Shown: piece by piece, positions 1 through 8,072 of the stretch
Layout: each line of letters starts with the position of its first letter
Numbering within the stretch: position 1 is the stretch's first letter
From: Clostridia bacterium
Lineage (GTDB): Bacteria; Bacillota; Clostridia; Saccharofermentanales; UBA5734
Reading direction: 5' to 3'
Assembly: GCA_017997315.1 (NCBI GenBank)
Contig: JAGOFF010000023.1
Span: forward strand, 1-16,997
DNA length: 16,997 bases
Translations under genes and position numbers: made by a program
The notes under the pieces: generated by a model
Database searches by the model: none
Told to the model about the DNA's origin: nothing
The model's input: only the letters and a program-made list of their open reading frames with translations

Positions 1-42
1 CGCGTGGAAAAACCGCTAACGATTTCTACCGGGAGGAACGAT

Positions 43-897
43 ATGGGTAATACACCGGTCATTCTGGACGGCAGGCTGCTGGCCGCCGAAATCGAGGAGT
101 CGCTCAGGCCGCGGGTCGCGCGGATCATTGAAAAGACCGGGCAGGTCCCGGTCCTGGCCACGATCCTGGTCGGGGACGACCCCGCCTCCGTCACGTATGT
201 GCGGATGAAGGGCAACGCCTGCGCCCGGGTCGGCATGGACTCCCGCAAGGTCGTCCTGCCCGCGGCCGCCGCCACCGGGGACGTGCTCGCGGCGATCGAC
301 GCGCTCAACCGGGACCCCGGAGTCTGCGGCATCCTGCTGCAGCATCCGGTGCCGGCGCAGGTCGACGAGCAGCGGTGCTTCGACGCGATCGCGCCGGACA
401 AGGACGTCGACGGCGTCAACACCGCGAGTTTCGGGGCCATGGCCATGCGGCTGCCGGCGTTCGGGAGCGCGACGCCCATGGGGATCATGGCGCTGCTCCG
501 GCGCTTCGGGATCGAGGTCGCGGGCCGCGAGGCGGTCGTCATCGGACGCAGCCCCATCCTGGGCAAGCCGGTCGCGATGCTGCTGCTCAACGCGGACGCG
601 ACGGTCACGGTCTGCCACTCGCGGACCCGCAACCTCCCCGACGTCGTCCGGCGTGCGGACATCGTCGTCGCGGCGGTCGGCAAGCCCCGCTTCGTCCAGG
701 CGGACTGGATCAAGGAAGGCGCCGTGCTGGTCGACGCGGGCTACAACCCCGAAAACGTCGGGGACATCGACCTGGAGGCCGCCGCGCCCAGGTCCTCCGC
801 CTACACCCCGGTTCCGGGCGGCGTAGGCCCGGTCACCGTCCGGATGCTGATCCAGCAGACCGTGCTCTCCGCGGAACGGCGGGCCGGACTGGCATAG
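43..897 (+). CDS. folD: Bifunctional methylenetetrahydrofolate dehydrogenase / methenyltetrahydrofolate cyclohydrolase
   Basis: FolD is a cytosolic enzyme that interconverts 5,10-methylene-THF, methenyl-THF and 10-formyl-THF with NADP(H), supplying one-carbon units for purines and formyl-Met. The 284-residue product has the usual family length. The substrate-site motif YVRMKGNAC (residues 52-60) contains the catalytic Tyr52 and Lys56. ILLQHPVP (97-104) is the folate-binding loop, with QHPVP in place of the commoner QLPLP. DKDVDG (119-124), the Rossmann-edge motif GRSPILGKP (168-176) and PVPGGVGPVTVR (256-267) complete the signature. I chose the ATG at 43 because GGGAGG lies 6 bp upstream (31-36) and homology starts there; an in-frame ATG at position 7... 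is not seen and the open frame from position 4 has no comparable site. The downstream flavoprotein gene begins 23 bp after the stop, suggesting co-transcription. Identification is secure. Confidence 0.97.
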   Translation: MGNTPVILDGRLLAAEIEESLRPRVARIIEKTGQVPVLATILVGDDPASVTYVRMKGNACARVGMDSRKVVLPAAAATGDVLAAIDALNRDPGVCGILLQHPVPAQVDEQRCFDAIAPDKDVDGVNTASFGAMAMRLPAFGSATPMGIMALLRRFGIEVAGREAVVIGRSPILGKPVAMLLLNADATVTVCHSRTRNLPDVVRRADIVVAAVGKPRFVQADWIKEGAVLVDAGYNPENVGDIDLEAAAPRSSAYTPVPGGVGPVTVRMLIQQTVLSAERRAGLA

Positions 898-920
898 ACA
901 CGACAGGCAGGGAGAGCCGC

Positions 921-1418
921 ATGAGACGTACGGACCGCGAAATCACCGACCCCCGGGAGCTGGCATCGATCCTCGACCGCCACGAGGTCGCCCGCGTCGC
1001 GTTCTGCGACGGGGAACAACCGTATCTCATCCCCATGAACTTTGCCCGGACGGAACGGGACGGCGAGAATATCCTGTACTTCCACTGCGCGCTGGAGGGC
1101 CGCAAGCTCGACCTGCTGCAACGCAACGACCGGGTCGCTTTCGAGGTCGACGGCGGCTACCGGTTGCTGCCGGGCGACGAGGCCTGCGACTGGTCCGCAA
1201 CGTTTGAGAGCGTGGTCGGGATCGGGCGGATGCGCATCGTCACCGATCCGGACGAGCGGGTTCTCGGCATGGACCGGATCATGGCGCGGCACGGGATGGC
1301 GGGGAAACCGGTCTACAACCCCGCGGTATTCGCACGGACCGCCGTCCTGCGGCTCGACGTCGCTTCGATGACGGGCAAGCGCAAGACCCCGCCCGCGCCG
1401 GTCAACCGCCCGGAGTAG
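921..1418 (+). CDS. Pyridoxamine 5'-phosphate oxidase-fold flavoprotein, NimA-like
   Basis: This 165-residue protein looks like a small split-barrel FMN-binding protein of the pyridoxamine-5'-phosphate-oxidase superfamily, closest in pattern to NimA-type (5-nitroimidazole reductase-like) proteins. Visible hallmarks are the N-terminal helix with RHEVARVAFCDGEQPYLIPM (residues 20-39), where the first barrel strands form, and YFHCALEGRKLDLL (53-66), the conserved H-x-A-x-x-G-x-K flavin phosphate-binding segment. VGIGRMRIV (99-107) forms a later barrel strand. It probably binds FMN or a related cofactor in the cytosol; the substrate cannot be read from sequence, and true nitroimidazole reduction is not implied. 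The ATG at 921 follows GGCAGGGAGAG (905-915) at good spacing. The gene lies 23 bp behind folD and probably shares its transcript. Its last 17 bp overlap the 3' end of the convergent GGDEF gene. Confidence 0.85.
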   Translation: MRRTDREITDPRELASILDRHEVARVAFCDGEQPYLIPMNFARTERDGENILYFHCALEGRKLDLLQRNDRVAFEVDGGYRLLPGDEACDWSATFESVVGIGRMRIVTDPDERVLGMDRIMARHGMAGKPVYNPAVFARTAVLRLDVASMTGKRKTPPAPVNRPE

Positions 1419-3801
1419 TTCCAGCCTCTCCGACGGCACCCGTTCCGCGGTCATCCCGTCCTTCGCGGAACCCGGGCGGGGAGGTGCGCCGAAGCGCCGC
1501 TTCGGCGATGCGGCGCTGGAGTCCGGGACGATCCGACTCCTTCATCCGATACATCCGCATCTCGGCTTCCCGCAGGATCTCCGCCGCTCCTTCGGCCGGA
1601 TCGGTTTTCGCGGCGCAGCCCATCGACAGGCTGCAGGGTATCCCGTCGACCGCAATCCCTTCCAGCTCATCCCGGATCCGCCGCACGATCCCCTCCGCCT
1701 CCGTCCGCACCGTCCGCGGCAGCAGCAGGATGAACTCGTCCCCGCCCCACCGCGCGATGATGTCATCCGCACGGCAGTGACGCTGCAGCACGCCGGAAAC
1801 CGTCTGGAGCAGCCGGTCTCCCGTATCGTGTCCCCACAGGTCGTTGGCGGACTTGAGACCGTTCACGTCGCCCATCACGATGGACAGCGGCAGATTGCGC
1901 GGGGTGTCGAGGCGCCGCAGCTCGGTTTCGAAAAAACGTCGGTTGTACAGCCCGGTCAAGGCATCATGGTAGCTGAGATACTCGATTTCCTTGTCCCGCG
2001 ACCGCTTCTCCCCGATGTCCCGAAAAACCAGCACGACACCGTGCGGATCACCCGGGGCGTCCAGGATGGGCGACGCGACCGCCTCGACGAGCCGGTCCGC
2101 ACCGTCCGCACCCGACAGTCTGGCGCATTCGACGGTCTGCGTGTTTCCGCCCGAAACCGACACCGCTTCGATCGGATCGGGCAGTTCGGAACCGGAGGTT
2201 TCATTGCGGAACCGGAACACGTCACGGTACGGCCGCCCATCCATCTCACCGGCCTTCCGGCCCGTAAGCCGGCAGGCCGCTTCGTTCGCCGACACGATGC
2301 TCCCGTTCCGGCCGATGGCGACCACCCCGTCCCCGATCGACTCCAGCGTCTGCCGATACCGGTTGCGCTCCAAGGTCAGCCGGTCGCGCGCATCGCGAAG
2401 CTCCACCGCGCGCCAGGCGCCGGTCATCAGCAGGGAGAGCTGCAGGACGTCGTTGTCGTCATAGGGGGCTTCCTTGTTCGCCATGCCCGCGACCGCGACG
2501 ACCGTCCCGTCCAGGATCACCGGCACGGTCATGAACCGGTCCAGTTCCACATGTCCTTCGGGATACCCCTTCTTGAGCGGACTCGGAGCACGGAAAGCGT
2601 TGAGGATGAGCGGGGCGCGCAGGCGGACCGCCTCTCCCCATACGCCGGTCGATTCCAGCCGGTACCGCATCGGCTCGTCGCGCACCGCGCAGTCCGCCAT
2701 GACCCCGTCGGTCCAGGCATCCAGCGTGAACTCCCGCGTCGGCTCGTCGTACAGGAACACGTATCCGTACCGGCTCCCCGTGAGTGCAAGGGCCTGACGG
2801 AGAACGAAATCAAGCTGCTCCCGCCGGGTCGGGAAATCCCGGACCGCCACCTCGGACTGGATCCGGAGGCGGCTCAGCTCGGTTTCGCGCAGCCGCTCCC
2901 GCTCCTTCTCCTCCGTGATGTCGCGCATGTGCATTCCGACGCCGGTTTTCCCGTCCATCAGTGAAACCGGAAAACGCGTCGCGCGATAGGTCCGTCCGCC
3001 GTGCACCTCTTCACCGACGATCGTCCGTCCGCTCCCGAGTACGTCCCGATCCGCCGCCCGCCTCGGAGCATCGTCCGCGTCCGGGTCCGGATCCCTGTCT
3101 GTTCTCCCGGCATGCCAGGCTTTGAACGCGCGGTTCACAAAAACAGGTTCCAGATTCTCGTCTCTCAGGCTGATGAGGCTGTCATCCGCGTCGACAAAGG
3201 TCTGCCGAAGCGCAGCGGCACGGTCGAGCAGATCCCGCGCGCGCCGGATGCGCCGGCGGCTGCCTGCGAGAAGCAGACTGAAACCGGCGAGGGCGACGAT
3301 GACCGCACCGCCCGCGGACACGGTCCGGATCGCCGCGGCGCGTTCACGCCGCAGCAGCGCGGCCTTGTCCGTGATGTCATGGACCACCGAGTACAGCACT
3401 TGCCGTCCACCGGCCTCGACCGGATACGAGAAAACCTCGACGTCGCGGACCGAACCGTCCGCCAGACGGTGCCGGAACACGAAATAGTTCCGGTTCTCCG
3501 CGACCGCATCGGCCATTTCGGCCGCGATCTCCTCCGGCGAGAGCATGTTGATGTCCGCGATCGTCATCCCGAAGAGCGCGGCGGGAGGATATCCGTAGAA
3601 CGTCGAAGCGGCCGCGTTCGCATACAGAATCGCCCCGCTGTCCGGATCGATGAGGAGCATCACCGCTCCATGGTTGTCCATCATGGTCCGGAAATCGAAA
3701 ACGCCGGTCGGATCGGCGGACGCCGTCGCGGCGCTCCGCAGAAGGAGCGCCAGCAGGATCGGAACCGCAAGGGACAGAATCCGTTTGGTGACGCGCGGCA
3801 C
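1402..3801 (-). CDS. Membrane-anchored PAS-TM-PAS-GAF-PAS-GGDEF diguanylate cyclase
   Basis: This 799-residue protein is a predicted sensory diguanylate cyclase making c-di-GMP from two GTP. An N-terminal signal/anchor (about residues 7-28, rich in Leu/Ala) and a second hydrophobic helix (about 160-179) bracket a PAS domain (35-145) that should lie outside the membrane. Inside follow a second PAS-like unit (200-297), a GAF domain (about 315-470), a third PAS (480-598) and GGDEF (608-755). The active-site motif GGDEF is at 686-690, and the inhibitory-site RADD (677-680) sits exactly five residues before it, so product feedback is expected. HDALTGLYNRR (612-622) marks the domain entry. I chose GTG at 3801 because GGAGGA lies six bases upstream and the hydrophobic segment starts there; the upstream open frame reads through the divergent promoter region. 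The short tail after GGDEF resembles the linker that in relatives precedes HD-GYP, but no HD-GYP follows. Confidence 0.9.
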   Translation of the reverse strand: MPRVTKRILSLAVPILLALLLRSAATASADPTGVFDFRTMMDNHGAVMLLIDPDSGAILYANAAASTFYGYPPAALFGMTIADINMLSPEEIAAEMADAVAENRNYFVFRHRLADGSVRDVEVFSYPVEAGGRQVLYSVVHDITDKAALLRRERAAAIRTVSAGGAVIVALAGFSLLLAGSRRRIRRARDLLDRAAALRQTFVDADDSLISLRDENLEPVFVNRAFKAWHAGRTDRDPDPDADDAPRRAADRDVLGSGRTIVGEEVHGGRTYRATRFPVSLMDGKTGVGMHMRDITEEKERERLRETELSRLRIQSEVAVRDFPTRREQLDFVLRQALALTGSRYGYVFLYDEPTREFTLDAWTDGVMADCAVRDEPMRYRLESTGVWGEAVRLRAPLILNAFRAPSPLKKGYPEGHVELDRFMTVPVILDGTVVAVAGMANKEAPYDDNDVLQLSLLMTGAWRAVELRDARDRLTLERNRYRQTLESIGDGVVAIGRNGSIVSANEAACRLTGRKAGEMDGRPYRDVFRFRNETSGSELPDPIEAVSVSGGNTQTVECARLSGADGADRLVEAVASPILDAPGDPHGVVLVFRDIGEKRSRDKEIEYLSYHDALTGLYNRRFFETELRRLDTPRNLPLSIVMGDVNGLKSANDLWGHDTGDRLLQTVSGVLQRHCRADDIIARWGGDEFILLLPRTVRTEAEGIVRRIRDELEGIAVDGIPCSLSMGCAAKTDPAEGAAEILREAEMRMYRMKESDRPGLQRRIAEAALRRTSPPGFREGRDDRGTGAVGEAGTTPGG

Positions 3802-3846
3802 GATGCTTCCTCCGGGCGGGTCCGTCGAAGCGGATCCGCTGACTCC

Positions 3847-3876
3847 ATCATAGGGTTCCCGGATGCCCGGCGGCAA
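3847..3876 (-). promoter_or_regulatory. Candidate sigma-70-type promoter for the membrane GGDEF gene
   Basis: On the minus strand TTGCCG (3876-3871) and TATGAT (3852-3847) are separated by 18 bp. The -10 matches five of six consensus bases and the -35 four of six. It lies about 45 bp upstream of the GTG start at 3801. The same -35 hexamer occurs in the candidate promoter of the flavoprotein gene at 9648-9676, which adds some support. Confidence 0.5.
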
Positions 3877-3886
3877 GATCCCCCGA

Positions 3887-3901
3887 TGTGACAGGATCAC
3901 A
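3887..3901. promoter_or_regulatory. Spaced palindrome TGTGA-N5-TCACA, candidate operator shared by the GGDEF gene and eno
   Basis: The sequence TGTGACAGGATCACA is a perfect 5-bp inverted repeat with a 5-bp centre. The half-sites equal those of CRP/FNR-family operators, but CRP sites have a 6-bp centre, so the protein is uncertain. It lies 10 bp upstream of the -35 of the minus-strand GGDEF promoter, and its centre is about 41 bp upstream of the transcription start expected from the candidate eno -10. That spacing would suit an activator of eno. Confidence 0.45.
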
Positions 3902-3919
3902 AAAAAGACGACGGTCGAA

Positions 3920-3928
3920 TGGTATGCT
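3920..3928 (+). promoter_or_regulatory. Candidate extended -10 promoter element for enolase
   Basis: TGGTATGCT fits the extended -10 form TGnTATnnT and lies 45 bp before the enolase ATG. I see no good -35 hexamer at 16-18 bp, which is common for extended -10 promoters or for promoters helped by an activator. The expected leader is about 40 nt. Confidence 0.35.
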
Positions 3929-3973
3929 TGAGTCGCACCATGCTTTTTCCATCGGTCGAAGGGAGGGTTCGAC

Positions 3974-5227
3974 ATGAACCACATCATACGGATCAAGGCC
4001 CGCGAGATCCTCGATTCCCGCGGTTTCCCCACCGTCGAGGCCGACGTCCGGCTGGCGGACGGCGTCATCGGACGCGCCGCGGTGCCTTCGGGCGCCTCGA
4101 CCGGCGTCCACGAGGCGCTGGAACTGCGGGACAAGGATCCCGCGCGCTACCTCGGAAAAGGGGTTCTGGACGCGGTCGCGCACGTGAACGGCGAGATCGG
4201 CCCGGTGCTCACCGGTTGGGATCCGGCGGATCAGGCCGGACTGGACCGGCGGATGATCGAACTGGACGGCACCCCCAACAAGACGCGGCTCGGCGCGAAC
4301 GCGATCCTTGCGGTCTCGCTCGCGGCCGCGCGCGCCGCGGCGGCGGACGCGGGCATTCCGCTGTTCCGCCACATCAACCGGCTGGCGGGATCCCCCGAGG
4401 TTTCGCTGCCCGTCCCGTTGTTCAACATCCTCAACGGCGGCCGGCATGCGGACAACGGACTGGATTTCCAGGAGTTCATGATCGCGCCCGTCGGCGCGCC
4501 TTCGTTCCGCGAAGGGCTGCGGATGGGCGCGGAAGTCTACCATCGGCTCAAATCCCGGCTCTCCGCCAAGGGGCTGACCACCGCGGTCGGCGACGAAGGC
4601 GGCTTCGCCCCGCGCCTCGGGAACGCGGACGACGTGCTGCAGGAGATCCTCGCCGCCATCGGGGACGCGGGGTACCGGGCGGGCCGGGACATCGCGATCG
4701 CACTCGACGTCGCGGCCTCGGAGTTCCACGGCGAGGGACTGTACCGGATGCAGGGCGGCACGGTCGTCAGGACCGGCGCCCAGATGGTCGACTACCTCGA
4801 GTCCCTGGTCGAGCGCTACCCCGTCCTCTCCATCGAGGACGGGCTCGCGGAGGACGACTGGGCGGGCTGGGCCGCGCTGACCGCACGCCTTGGCGCGCGG
4901 GTGCGGCTGGTCGGGGACGACTTGTTCGTCACCAATCCGGAACGGCTGGCACGCGGGATCCGGGAAAAGAGCGGAAACGCCATCCTCATCAAGCTGAACC
5001 AGATCGGAACGCTCACCGAAACCCTCGACGCCATGCGCATGGCCCGGGAAGCGGGCTTCCTGTCGATCGTATCCCACCGGTCCGGCGAGACCGAGGACAC
5101 GACGATCGCCCACCTGGCCGCCGCGACCGGCGCGCGGTTCATCAAGACCGGGGCGCCCGCGCGCACCGAGCGCGTCGCGAAATACAACGAGCTCCTCCGG
5201 ATCGCGGAGGAGCTGGAAACGGCGTAG
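3974..5227 (+). CDS. eno: Enolase (phosphopyruvate hydratase)
   Basis: Enolase catalyses reversible dehydration of 2-phosphoglycerate to phosphoenolpyruvate in glycolysis, in the cytosol, with two Mg2+. The 417-residue chain is slightly shorter than the usual ~430. The N-terminal signature IKAREILDSRGFPTVE (7-22) and the flexible loop SGASTG (39-44) are intact. NGGRHADN (154-161) and FQEFM (165-169) follow. The general acid/base residues are Glu208 in VGDEGGF and Lys340 in IKLNQIGTLTET. Metal ligands are Asp245 (ALDVAAS), Glu288 (SIEDGL) and Asp316 (GDDLF). The family signature SHRSGETEDTTIA (367-379) and IKTGAP (390-395) close the site. The ATG at 3974 follows AAGGGAGGG (3959-3967). The gene is monocistronic: it is flanked by a divergent promoter region and a strong terminator, with no other glycolytic genes in view. 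Identification is secure. Confidence 0.98.
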   Translation: MNHIIRIKAREILDSRGFPTVEADVRLADGVIGRAAVPSGASTGVHEALELRDKDPARYLGKGVLDAVAHVNGEIGPVLTGWDPADQAGLDRRMIELDGTPNKTRLGANAILAVSLAAARAAAADAGIPLFRHINRLAGSPEVSLPVPLFNILNGGRHADNGLDFQEFMIAPVGAPSFREGLRMGAEVYHRLKSRLSAKGLTTAVGDEGGFAPRLGNADDVLQEILAAIGDAGYRAGRDIAIALDVAASEFHGEGLYRMQGGTVVRTGAQMVDYLESLVERYPVLSIEDGLAEDDWAGWAALTARLGARVRLVGDDLFVTNPERLARGIREKSGNAILIKLNQIGTLTETLDAMRMAREAGFLSIVSHRSGETEDTTIAHLAAATGARFIKTGAPARTERVAKYNELLRIAEELETA

Positions 5228-5256
5228 CACCGCCCGTCCGGAAGACGTACGTTCCG

Positions 5257-5293
5257 CGGCGGATCCGGAATCCCTCCGGATCCGCCGTTTTTT
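5257..5293 (+). terminator. Intrinsic terminator of eno
   Basis: A perfect 13-bp stem (5257-5269 with 5275-5287) closes a 5-nt loop (ATCCC) and is followed directly by six T residues (5288-5293). It starts 29 bp after the enolase stop and separates eno from the MerR-family gene's promoter, which begins about 10 bp later. Confidence 0.93.
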
Positions 5294-5302
5294 CCGGCGC
5301 CC

Positions 5303-5334
5303 CTTGACCTTGACGCACGGTCAAGTGATATCGT
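5303..5334 (+). promoter_or_regulatory. MerR-type promoter and operator (19 bp spacer with internal dyad)
   Basis: A -35 TTGACC (5304-5309) and a -10 TATCGT (5329-5334) are separated by 19 bp, the over-long spacer that MerR-family activators correct by DNA distortion. Inside the spacer lies the dyad CTTGAC (5309-5314) - gcacg - GTCAAG (5320-5325). An overlapping larger repeat, CTTGACC (5303-5309) with GGTCAAG (5319-5325), shares the right arm. The start codon of the MerR-family gene is 24 bp downstream of the -10, so autoregulation by that protein is the natural reading. Confidence 0.8.
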
Positions 5335-5357
5335 CTTGGGTGTCAGGAGGCGGAAAC

Positions 5358-8036
5358 ATGGATGGAAAACCGGTCATCATCACCGAATTGACGCGGCAGC
5401 TGGGATTGACCTCCCGCGCACTGCGCTACTATGAGCAGGCCGGACTGGTGGAAAGCCTCCGGACGGAGGACGGGAAGTACCGGAGTTATCCGCCGGCCTC
5501 CGTGGAACGGCTCGGGCAGATCACGATCCTGCGTAAAATGCAGATCTCCGTCCGGGACATCCGGCGCATCTATGAAAGCCGGGATATGAGCGTGGTGGTC
5601 GAGGCGTTCGTCGGGCGCATCCGGGCGATCGACGAAGAGATCACCGCATTGTCGGATCTGCGGCGGATCGTCGACGGGTTCTTGCAGACCATGATCCGGA
5701 ACGGGATCACGCGGATATCCGCGCTCCCGTTTCTGTATGAAGAGATGGACCGGCACGCGCGGGAGGCCGAGGACTCCGCACCGGTGTCCGTCGACCGGCT
5801 GTCCGCCGTCGGGGACCGGCTGGAGCAGCCGGGCAAGGTCCGATTGGCCGAACTGCCGCCGATGCGGGTGCTTACGTCCGTTCTGGCGGAGACCGGGGCG
5901 TCCGACCCGGAGGCGTTCGATGACTGGCTCGCGGTGAACGGGGCGGATCTTCCCCCGCCGGGGGACCACGGACGTTTCGAGTACCACGACGACGTGCCGC
6001 AGACGGTCCTGATCCGCCGGATCGACGGATCGGCCGTCCATGCCGCTCCGTTTGCGGAGCGCCGCCTTCCCGGCGGCCTCTGCGCGGTCCGCGGCATGTA
6101 CCTGGACCAGGACCCGGGCGCCGTGCTCCGGGGCATGATCCGGTTCTTTGACGGGAACGGGTATTTCGAGGTGGATTACTCGAACAACGGGAATCTCCGC
6201 CACGAGCCGCTGGTGGAGTCGGTCCTGTCGACCGACGTGCAGCGGGAGCGGGTCGACCTGTGGCTGCCGGTCCGGGAGCGGGTGCCCAACGCGGCGCTGT
6301 ACCGGCCGTCCGGACAGGCGGACCACCTGTCGCCGGAGGAAATCGAGGAGGCGAATCCACCGCTGTGGACAAAAGAGATTCCGATGGACCGGTTCAGACC
6401 GGTATTGAATCCGCATTACCGGCTTACCGAATCCGGGGAGGCGGAGTATGTCGCCCATATCGACAAGCGGAGACTGTCCACGGAGATCGAGGTCCGCATC
6501 CCGTACCGGGTGGAAATCGAGTTCCGGAGCGACGAGGCCAGTGAGCGGTACTCCCACGGCAGCGACGAGGGAAGCATCCGGTTCTACCACGGCGACCGGA
6601 TGTACGGGATCAACATGGAAAACAACTCGGAGTCCGGACTGTCGAAACACGCGATCTGCTTCCATCAGCCGGTTTTCGGCGATGCGGTCGTCGTGCCGGA
6701 AGCGGGGAGAATCGAACCGGGCCGGTACAACTGCCTCTCCTGGACCGTCGGGGAAAAGCACTTCGCGGTGGTCATCAACGGCGAGACGCGGTACTGCGGA
6801 ATCCGCATGCCCTACATGTCGACGGATCCGCGCGCCTGGGAGTCCCATCCGATCGTCCTTGGTTCCAACGGGGAGGGGAAGCGGTACTTCCGGAGTGTGC
6901 GGGTATCCCAGCTCAGACGGTCCATCCGGCCGAAGATCCGGGAGGGCGCGCTTGCCGTGGCCGAACGGAAAAGCAACCGCCTGCTCCCGGACATCCATCC
7001 GGTGGTCACCCTGCACTACGGGGAAAACTACTGGTTCTGCGGCTGCGCCCGGTACGTCATGGAGCGGCTCGGCGAGCCGGACTTCGACTACTGGCTTTTC
7101 TCCGGACTGACAGGCGACAGCCTGGCCCAGATTTACGCGACGGACCATTTCAGGGGCGACGGCGCGACGGACTGCCAGGTCGGCGGCGCGGAGCGCGGCG
7201 GCTTCATCGAGCGTGTGTTCTCCACCTGCGGATATGAGAGTGAGTTCGTTCCCGAAAAAACCGTGAGGGCCGGTACGGAGCAAGCCGTGCGGAGGTTGAT
7301 CGAATCCGTCGACAGGGGTGTTCCGGTGATCCGATACCATTACGGATGGGGCGTGTTCGTCGGGTACGAGGAGTTCGGGCGGACCCTGCTGCATCTGTCG
7401 GGCGACCGCCAGACGCCGGAGCGCGTGCCGGTCGAATCGCTGTTTGATCCGCCGGCCGGGTTTCCGGCCCCGGAGGCCGGATTGGCGGAGTTCATGGGGT
7501 TCGGATGGGTGTTCATGGGCGGCAGGACGCGCAGTCCCGAGCTGCGGCTGCTGTACAGAAACGCCGTGCTGGACATGCCCCGCCTGCTCTCGGTGCGAGC
7601 GGACGGATACCGGTTCGGGGGCGACGCGTTCCGTGCCTGGGCGCAGGACATCGTGGACGGCAGGTTTGTCGGCATGCGCTGGGAAGGGTTTGACGACTGG
7701 GCCATGCACAAGGTCTATGTATGCAATCTGGCGACCAACGGGAGCTGCCGCCGGTTCCTGGAACGCGCACGGGCCATGAATCCGGACATGGTGTTTTTGG
7801 ACGATGTGATCGGCGAATACGGGAATCTGGCGGCGTTATGGAACGGAACGGGGCTGCCCGCCGACAGCGGCGCGACGAGTCTGGAATCGCTGGGCGGCGG
7901 TTTCAACGTGACGCTGGAGGCGCTGCAGGACAAAGGAAAGCGGGAAGCGATCGCGGCGAAGATCCGCGAATGCGCGGACTGCATGGACCGCGTGCGCCTG
8001 CTCGTTGAGGGATTTGCGGATGCCATGAAGCGCTAG
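5358..8036 (+). CDS. Giant MerR-family regulator fused to GyrI-like, beta-rich and cysteine-peptidase-like modules
   Basis: This 892-residue protein is several times longer than ordinary MerR regulators (about 110-300 residues). Residues 7-75 form a clear MerR winged helix (ITELTRQLGLTSRALRYYEQ, then GLVES...YRSY), followed by a helical dimerisation segment (about 80-115). Residues about 160-310 resemble the GyrI/AraC effector-binding fold (LAELPPMRVLTSV near the start, LPGGLCAVRGMY at 237-248). A beta-rich region follows at 345-520. Residues about 545-720 resemble a papain/C39-like or BtrH-N-like module, with YWFCGCARYVMERLGEPDFD at 558-577 and VPVIRYHYGWGVFVGY at 655-670. Cys561 or Cys563, with His661 or His679, are possible catalytic residues. 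The C-terminus (725-892) is mostly helical. The ATG at 5358 follows AGGAGG (5345-5350), and the open frame upstream reads through the promoter. The protein probably autoregulates. The ligand and any peptidase or transferase activity are unknown. Confidence 0.85.
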   Translation: MDGKPVIITELTRQLGLTSRALRYYEQAGLVESLRTEDGKYRSYPPASVERLGQITILRKMQISVRDIRRIYESRDMSVVVEAFVGRIRAIDEEITALSDLRRIVDGFLQTMIRNGITRISALPFLYEEMDRHAREAEDSAPVSVDRLSAVGDRLEQPGKVRLAELPPMRVLTSVLAETGASDPEAFDDWLAVNGADLPPPGDHGRFEYHDDVPQTVLIRRIDGSAVHAAPFAERRLPGGLCAVRGMYLDQDPGAVLRGMIRFFDGNGYFEVDYSNNGNLRHEPLVESVLSTDVQRERVDLWLPVRERVPNAALYRPSGQADHLSPEEIEEANPPLWTKEIPMDRFRPVLNPHYRLTESGEAEYVAHIDKRRLSTEIEVRIPYRVEIEFRSDEASERYSHGSDEGSIRFYHGDRMYGINMENNSESGLSKHAICFHQPVFGDAVVVPEAGRIEPGRYNCLSWTVGEKHFAVVINGETRYCGIRMPYMSTDPRAWESHPIVLGSNGEGKRYFRSVRVSQLRRSIRPKIREGALAVAERKSNRLLPDIHPVVTLHYGENYWFCGCARYVMERLGEPDFDYWLFSGLTGDSLAQIYATDHFRGDGATDCQVGGAERGGFIERVFSTCGYESEFVPEKTVRAGTEQAVRRLIESVDRGVPVIRYHYGWGVFVGYEEFGRTLLHLSGDRQTPERVPVESLFDPPAGFPAPEAGLAEFMGFGWVFMGGRTRSPELRLLYRNAVLDMPRLLSVRADGYRFGGDAFRAWAQDIVDGRFVGMRWEGFDDWAMHKVYVCNLATNGSCRRFLERARAMNPDMVFLDDVIGEYGNLAALWNGTGLPADSGATSLESLGGGFNVTLEALQDKGKREAIAAKIRECADCMDRVRLLVEGFADAMKR

Positions 8037-8072
8037 ACGCGTCTGTCGCTTGCGATCCGTACCCGACTCCAT

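Noticed and set aside
1442..1471. Inverted repeat GTTCCGCG...CGCGGAAC near the convergent ends
   Set aside because: It lies inside the coding end of the GGDEF gene, has a 14-nt loop and no T tract, so I did not call it a terminator.
3802..4134. N-terminal extension of the membrane GGDEF open frame up to 4134
   Set aside because: It would cover the divergent promoter region and the start of eno, and its translation lacks domain character. GTG at 3801 has a good ribosome site and is followed directly by the signal/anchor segment.
5343..7709. A 788-codon open frame antisense to the MerR fusion
   Set aside because: The sense frame has a strong ribosome site, a MerR promoter and recognisable domains. 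The antisense translation is low-complexity and has none of these.
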